From Planctomycetaceae bacterium (lineage in GTDB: Bacteria > Planctomycetota > Planctomycetia > Pirellulales > UBA1268), in contig JABHNP010000335.1 of assembly GCA_018694455.1 (NCBI GenBank), forward strand, positions 1 through 23,573: a stretch of DNA of 23,573 nucleotides. The letters are read 5' to 3'. This document shows, piece after piece, positions 12,601-18,600 of this stretch. Position numbers and translations under genes: made by a program. Position 1 is the first letter of the stretch; each line of letters opens with the position of its first letter. The notes under the pieces are model-generated. The model had not been told where the DNA came from. It searched no databases and saw nothing but the letters and a program-made list of their open reading frames with translations.

Positions 12601-15600
12601 GATTCGAAGCCAAACCCAATGGTATCGGTGTTCAGAATATCGACTGTTGCATCGAGTTCGATGACTGCGCCTCCGCCAGGTAACGCGCTAACCCCACCAA
12701 CCGCAACACGCGTGTCAGCCGGGATACCCGCCGCACCGTTTACAAGAACGCCTTCTACAATGCCGGTTGCGTCTCCAATCGTTACGCGAGTAGTAGTCTT
12801 CGTGCCAGCAAAGGTAAACTCAACAAAGTCATTCTCTTCTACAGTGATAGTGCCAGTCAGACGAACTGTGTTTGCAACAAGGTCGATACCGCCAGCTGCG
12901 ACCGTCTCACCAGTTGCGACACCATTCACCGTGACCGCTTCACCAACAGTTGCCAAGGATGCATCATCAATACGAATGTGGTCGGTTGTGACGGGTGCAC
13001 CAGCAAACGCAAAGCCAAGCACATCGCCGTCAGCAACATCAAGATTGCCTGGTACGGCAACAATCAATTCACCTGCCACTATTGAACTAACAGTCCAAGG
13101 TGTAGGAACGCCATTTTGGGTAATGGCTGCACCAACAAGCGCTCCAATTCCCCAGTTAAGACCGGTTGTGTCGACCACGATGGTGTCAGAGTTGAAACCA
13201 AACCCAAAACTACTGGTATTTGAAACACTAATTTGTTCCGACAACTCCACAGTATCACTCGGCAGGTCGGAGTCATTGACCCGAGTCAGCTCTGTTATAT
13301 CTGCACCCACAACTTTAACAGCATTCACAACACCACTGGCATCATCAAGGACAATACGATTAGTCGTTACCGCAGTGGCATTCGGGAAAATAAAGCTGAT
13401 GACATCATCTACGCCCACAGTTATTGTCCCAGAAAGACTTACCACATCCCCTTCGATACCAGTTACGGTGAGCCCTTCCACCACTCCATTCTTCAGAACA
13501 GCAGCTCCAACAAGCTGTCCGTTATAAGCATTTGTATCAATCGTGAGCGTAGTTACATCGGTCTGTACTGCATCAATTTCTGCCCATACACCTACTGCAT
13601 TGGCCTCGAATCCATTCACCTCTGCGGCAACTCCATCAGCAACACCAACGACACCTGTCACTGCCTGCTCAGCACCATCCACAGCGGCAGCAACACCATT
13701 GGCAACACCAACGACGCCTGTCACTGCCTGCTCAGCACCATCCACAGCGGCAGCAACACCATTGGCAACACCAACGACACCCGTCACTGCCTGCTCGGGA
13801 CCCACAACAATCGCTTCCCCGCCAGCATTTTCTGCCACGTCTGGTGATGAATCTGCCCGAACCACACCAATATCATTTATTGAATCAAATGATCGCGCTA
13901 AGACATTCCCGCTGGCGTCAAGAATTTCCAGCTGGGTATCTAATGCCTTTGAAGTTTTATCAATGTCAAACCAGACCTCAGATCCTCCATAACCATAGAA
14001 CGAATAGACATCGACATCTGTCGGGTCATCAGCGGCAATGGTGCCGTGCACTTCAAAACCGAGCCGTCGAACATCATCGCCATTCTTTTCCTGGGTCGAT
14101 TCAAACGTGTTTGGGACACCAACAAGATTGGTCTCGGGATTGTTTGGTGCAATGATGCCGACGTATTCTGCAGCATTGGTATTACTGTTTACATCAAGGC
14201 CTGCCGTGTACGCTCGCTCTGACTCAACAAAGACACCCACGTTTCGATCGTTGGAAAGTGGATCAAACTTCAGGCTTCTCCAATCTCCTGCCGAAGGAGC
14301 TGTTGCGTCCTCGTCAGCATTCGTATCAAAGACCGGGAAGCCGTTGATATCAAGGCTCGCGCCAACGGTGTCGTCTGCAAGTGATGTCAGCACAACGGGA
14401 TAACCAGGTTGACCAACGATTTGTACCGAACCACCAATTCGGTCACGAATATCGAGTGCTTCACCCGATGCTGTGAGACCTGCATCTGGACTATCAAGCT
14501 TTACAACAAGACTCGACTGACTATTACTTAAAAGTTTCAGCCCAGTCTCAGTGTGAAAATTGTTGACATCAATGGTGTCTCGAAGAACATGAACGATGTC
14601 CGCATCATCCCAGACTTTCTCACCAGTAACCTCTTCGGCACGGATATCCATTCCAGCAATCGCACTGCCGGCAGATGCCCCAGCTGGTGGAAATAAATCT
14701 GTTCCATTAGGTGTTGTGTAGGGGTCGGCTCTTGCATAGTTCACGTCATAACCAAGGTCATCAAACAGCCCGACTGTAAGCATGCTTAGTACGCTGTTTG
14801 GGCTCCAGAATGGCGTCATGATTTCAACACCAAACTCTGTTTCATCCCAATGACTTCCCCCTGGCTGCATTGGAACGGTTTGCGCACCTGGACTGATTTT
14901 TTGATATTGAGCCAGTGCTTGCGGGCCTAGGAAATTCGTACTGGCGTCGAGGTAATTAAAGTCATCAAGCACCGAGCTGACAAATCCAAGGGCATGGCCA
15001 AGTTCATGGATCATGACCTCCGTAAGGGCTTGAACATTGCCGGTATCTGCCATATCGACACCAACTTCACCCGTGTATGGAAGGAACGGATTCGGGTCAC
15101 TTGCCGACCGTCGAAGTCGTGGTCCGGCATTTGCCAATACGCCGCCGCTACCGTCACTGTCTGGATCACCGAGCAGACCAGCCTGAACGGTTATCTGAAA
15201 ATCATCAATTGGTCCCTGATCACTCAGATCGCCAATAATAATTTCTTCCCACCTGGTAACTGCTGCTGCTGTCGCTGTTTCTACATTGGCATTTAAGCCA
15301 CCACCATAAATGACATCGATTGTGAACTCACTAACGACCGATGAGTCTCCGGAAATCGTTTCAGAAATACGATTTTCTCGAACCAATGGCCCTTGATTGA
15401 GATCAAACTGACCGAATCGCCCAACCGCCCCGGTTTGCCGACCATGATCGCCCTGCACCGCATCTGTTAACGCGTTTGAGTTAATTGAAATCGTCGCTCC
15501 AGCATTGTTTCTAAAATCATTGCCCACAATGATTGGCTGTGATCCACGAACAAAGACTGTTGCAGCCTCATTGCCTCCACGTGCATTCCGCGTTCCTGTT

Positions 15601-18600
15601 GCATTGCCATCCGCATTAAATTCGATGCGAGTATTTGCCAGCCGCAAATCGCCTTGATGTGTTTCGACTGCATTGAATCGGTCGAAGCCACCTTCAATCG
15701 CTACAAGGCCACCGGCATGTGCGATGTATGCATTATCAATACTGATATCTGACCCAACGTTACCAACGAAGCCACCCCAGTCACCAGCGGCATAGGTATC
15801 TGGCAAGTTCCCATTGGAATCAAATGTCCCTCCTGCTCCGTACCTGTTATCTCCAAAGCTCGTAAAGACAACTTGGTCGTACCCCTGCCCTTCGGCAATC
15901 AACTGAGACCGACCGCGCTCAAGTTCGATGCGACCACCATAAGATTTCACAACAACGCCTGGATCAATTTGAAGTCGACCACTTGGACGGATGCTTTCAA
16001 CACCATTAACATCTCGAACAAATCCCCCGGCCCCACCTTCAATAAAGAGATTTTCCTGAAGGACATGAACAACTTCTGTGTCGTTAAACCGAGCCGAAAT
16101 ATCAAGTTTTTGAGTGCCTGAACCAAACTCTGTATCGATAAGAAGGAAGACACCATTTATAGAATTATCAAAGAGCTGGTTGCCACGAAGATCAACACCG
16201 ATGCGGCCATTGCCTTCTTCAAAACTCTGCGGTGTCGCTGCAATTGCCGCACCCGCAGCAGTTGCGATGGTATTGAACCCAAGACTTGGACGAGCACCCT
16301 CAATCTGAATAGACGCAAATGCCTGAGTCTGTGAATCAACAACTGCCTGACCACCACCGTAGCTAATGATTGAACCATTGACTGTATTCAAAAATGGACG
16401 GATCGCTTCCCTACCGACATCCCCCTGCCAATCTGAGTCAGCACGAAAAACAAGTCCTCCCCAATGCCCACGTGAACGCAACGGTGCCGGACCAGCACTT
16501 GCATCAAATTGTCGATCAGTCGAACTAAACTGAACCGGTTCATTTGGAACACCAAGAATCTGCAAGCTGGCACCTGCTCGACTGTCACCAGCCAGCGGCG
16601 AAGAGCTTCCAACTTCAACAATGGAACGTCGCATACGGAACGACGCGCCTTCATCGATCATTACGGTGACACCACCGGGAACAATAAACGTCTCGCCATC
16701 ACTGAGAATATTTCCCTGGTCATCTTTGCCTATATAGTAGTGATGTGGATTTTCAACGGTGCTTGAGTTTGCCACTAATCCACTGGAAACCTCATTGCCT
16801 TGGTTCCCCGCGATCCGGATGGTTCGAATATCTGTGGTGAATGAATTTGCCTCTGCGATAGCGGCTTTAACAGTCGTGAATGGATTGGCGAGGGACCCAT
16901 CCTGATTTCCTTCAGCCGGTGCAAATCGGAGACTTGTGTTTGCAGCGACAAGTACTGTTGGTGGAATAGACTCGCTAATGGTGATGACATTTCCAACAGG
17001 CGCACCAACAACAGTTACGCCCTCAGGAACATTCGTGCCATAGACCCGCATGCCAGCGGTAATTCCTGTGGCGTCATCTACTGTAAGTTCGGCCGTGCTT
17101 GTTACCTCAGTAGTGACCGTTGCCCATGTAGCAGTTGCAATTTTGTCGACATAGATTGTTTTTGAGGCCTCGGCCGTTTGGAACCAGAAACTAAACACTC
17201 CACCGGCCTGACCGTCCCGGTCACCATCAAGTGGCGTCCCACTTGCATCTGTCACGGTATTGGATGATGACGCTTTATCAACATGCTTAACCAAAAGTTG
17301 ATAGGCACCTTCACTCTGCCCACCAGAACCACTTTCTGCAATTTCAGGATTGAACTGATCATTGCCCGCCGCCGTCACAGCAACATAGTAGATATAGTCA
17401 TTGCCCGCGGTGTTTTTTTGTGTGAGATCTACTTGAATCCTTGAGTCGCTCCCAAAGGAATCATCATTCCTCGCAACAATGACGCGTTCGTTTGCATCTG
17501 GATCTTCACGGTAAAGAGTGAGTACGGTGTCAAGTTTACTGGTAACAGGATCACCAGGACGGTTCACTATGGTCTCAGCAGTAAACGCCCCATCACCTGA
17601 TAAGGTAAACGTGTAAAGGTCAATATCTGACCCGGCATTTGGAAACAGCTGCCGGGCCTCAACAAGGTCATAGTCGCCAGGGAAAATCGCTTCGCCGTTT
17701 AAACCGCCTCCCATGATCGATGGCAGATCAAATGAATGGTGAAGGCCAAGAAGCTCTCCAACCTGCTGCATGGCCGTTCGAAACCAGAACCCACCATACT
17801 CACTGAGACCCCAGTTCTCAGTTGAATCCATGATGGCCACATTCCCTGCAGTTGTCGTCCCTGCAAGGCCGGCCGGAGTCGTTGGAAGAGTCGTATCAAA
17901 AGCGCGTAAATCACCAGTCGCAATCGTAACAGTGTTATTCGCTGGCGTTGTCAGGTCAGCAGATTCAACAAATTGAACGCCAAGATATCGACTGAAAATT
18001 TCAAAAATTTCTCGAGTTCGTTGCTTCTGTGTTTCAGTAATTTGATTCGCTAGAGTCTGCCCTTGAGGATCTGTTCCGTAGTCAGTTCTAAAATTGTAAA
18101 AGCGTGTTGGAATTACAGTGGCGGGGCCTGCAGGCAGAGTTTGACCGTGATGCTCCATGCCCAGGTTAACGGGTATGTCTCTGTGTCCTGATTCAAAAAT
18201 CGAACCGGCATTGCCAGGGAAATTTAGTTCTTCATTTTCACCTGCCACAACCGGCGCGGTTGATGTAATCGTCGGATTAACGCTGATTACCCCGTTGATG
18301 GAGACTCCTTCAGGAGGCAAGACATTGGGTGTGGCTACGTCCCCAAGCCCATCCTGAGCAGTCGCAAAAGATGTTCCTGCCCCTGCTTCAGCGATAGCAC
18401 TAGGCACGACAGGTAAACCTGAGCCACCTATTTCAAGCCGGAAAGTCTTATTGTTATCAATTGATGCGAACTCAAGAGCCACGCTATTTGTTGCAGCCGT
18501 ATACGTTGCAGTTGTAGGAGACACGCTACTCTGCTCTACGGCAGTCGCCTCGTCGATTTCGATAAGTTGATAGAGGTCCGTATCTTCAACCGAAGCCTGG

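Noticed and set aside
11860..13527. 555-codon open frame on the plus strand opposite the module array
   Set aside because: It lies wholly inside the giant gene and exactly over the repeated modules. Repeats rich in Ala, Val, Thr and Gly codons leave the antisense frame open. Its Pro/Ser/Val-rich product looks like a mirror of the repeats and resembles no family.
13608..13796. CRISPR array from the regularly spaced repeats
   Set aside because: The units are directly adjacent without spacers, are a multiple of three and are in frame within a coding gene.
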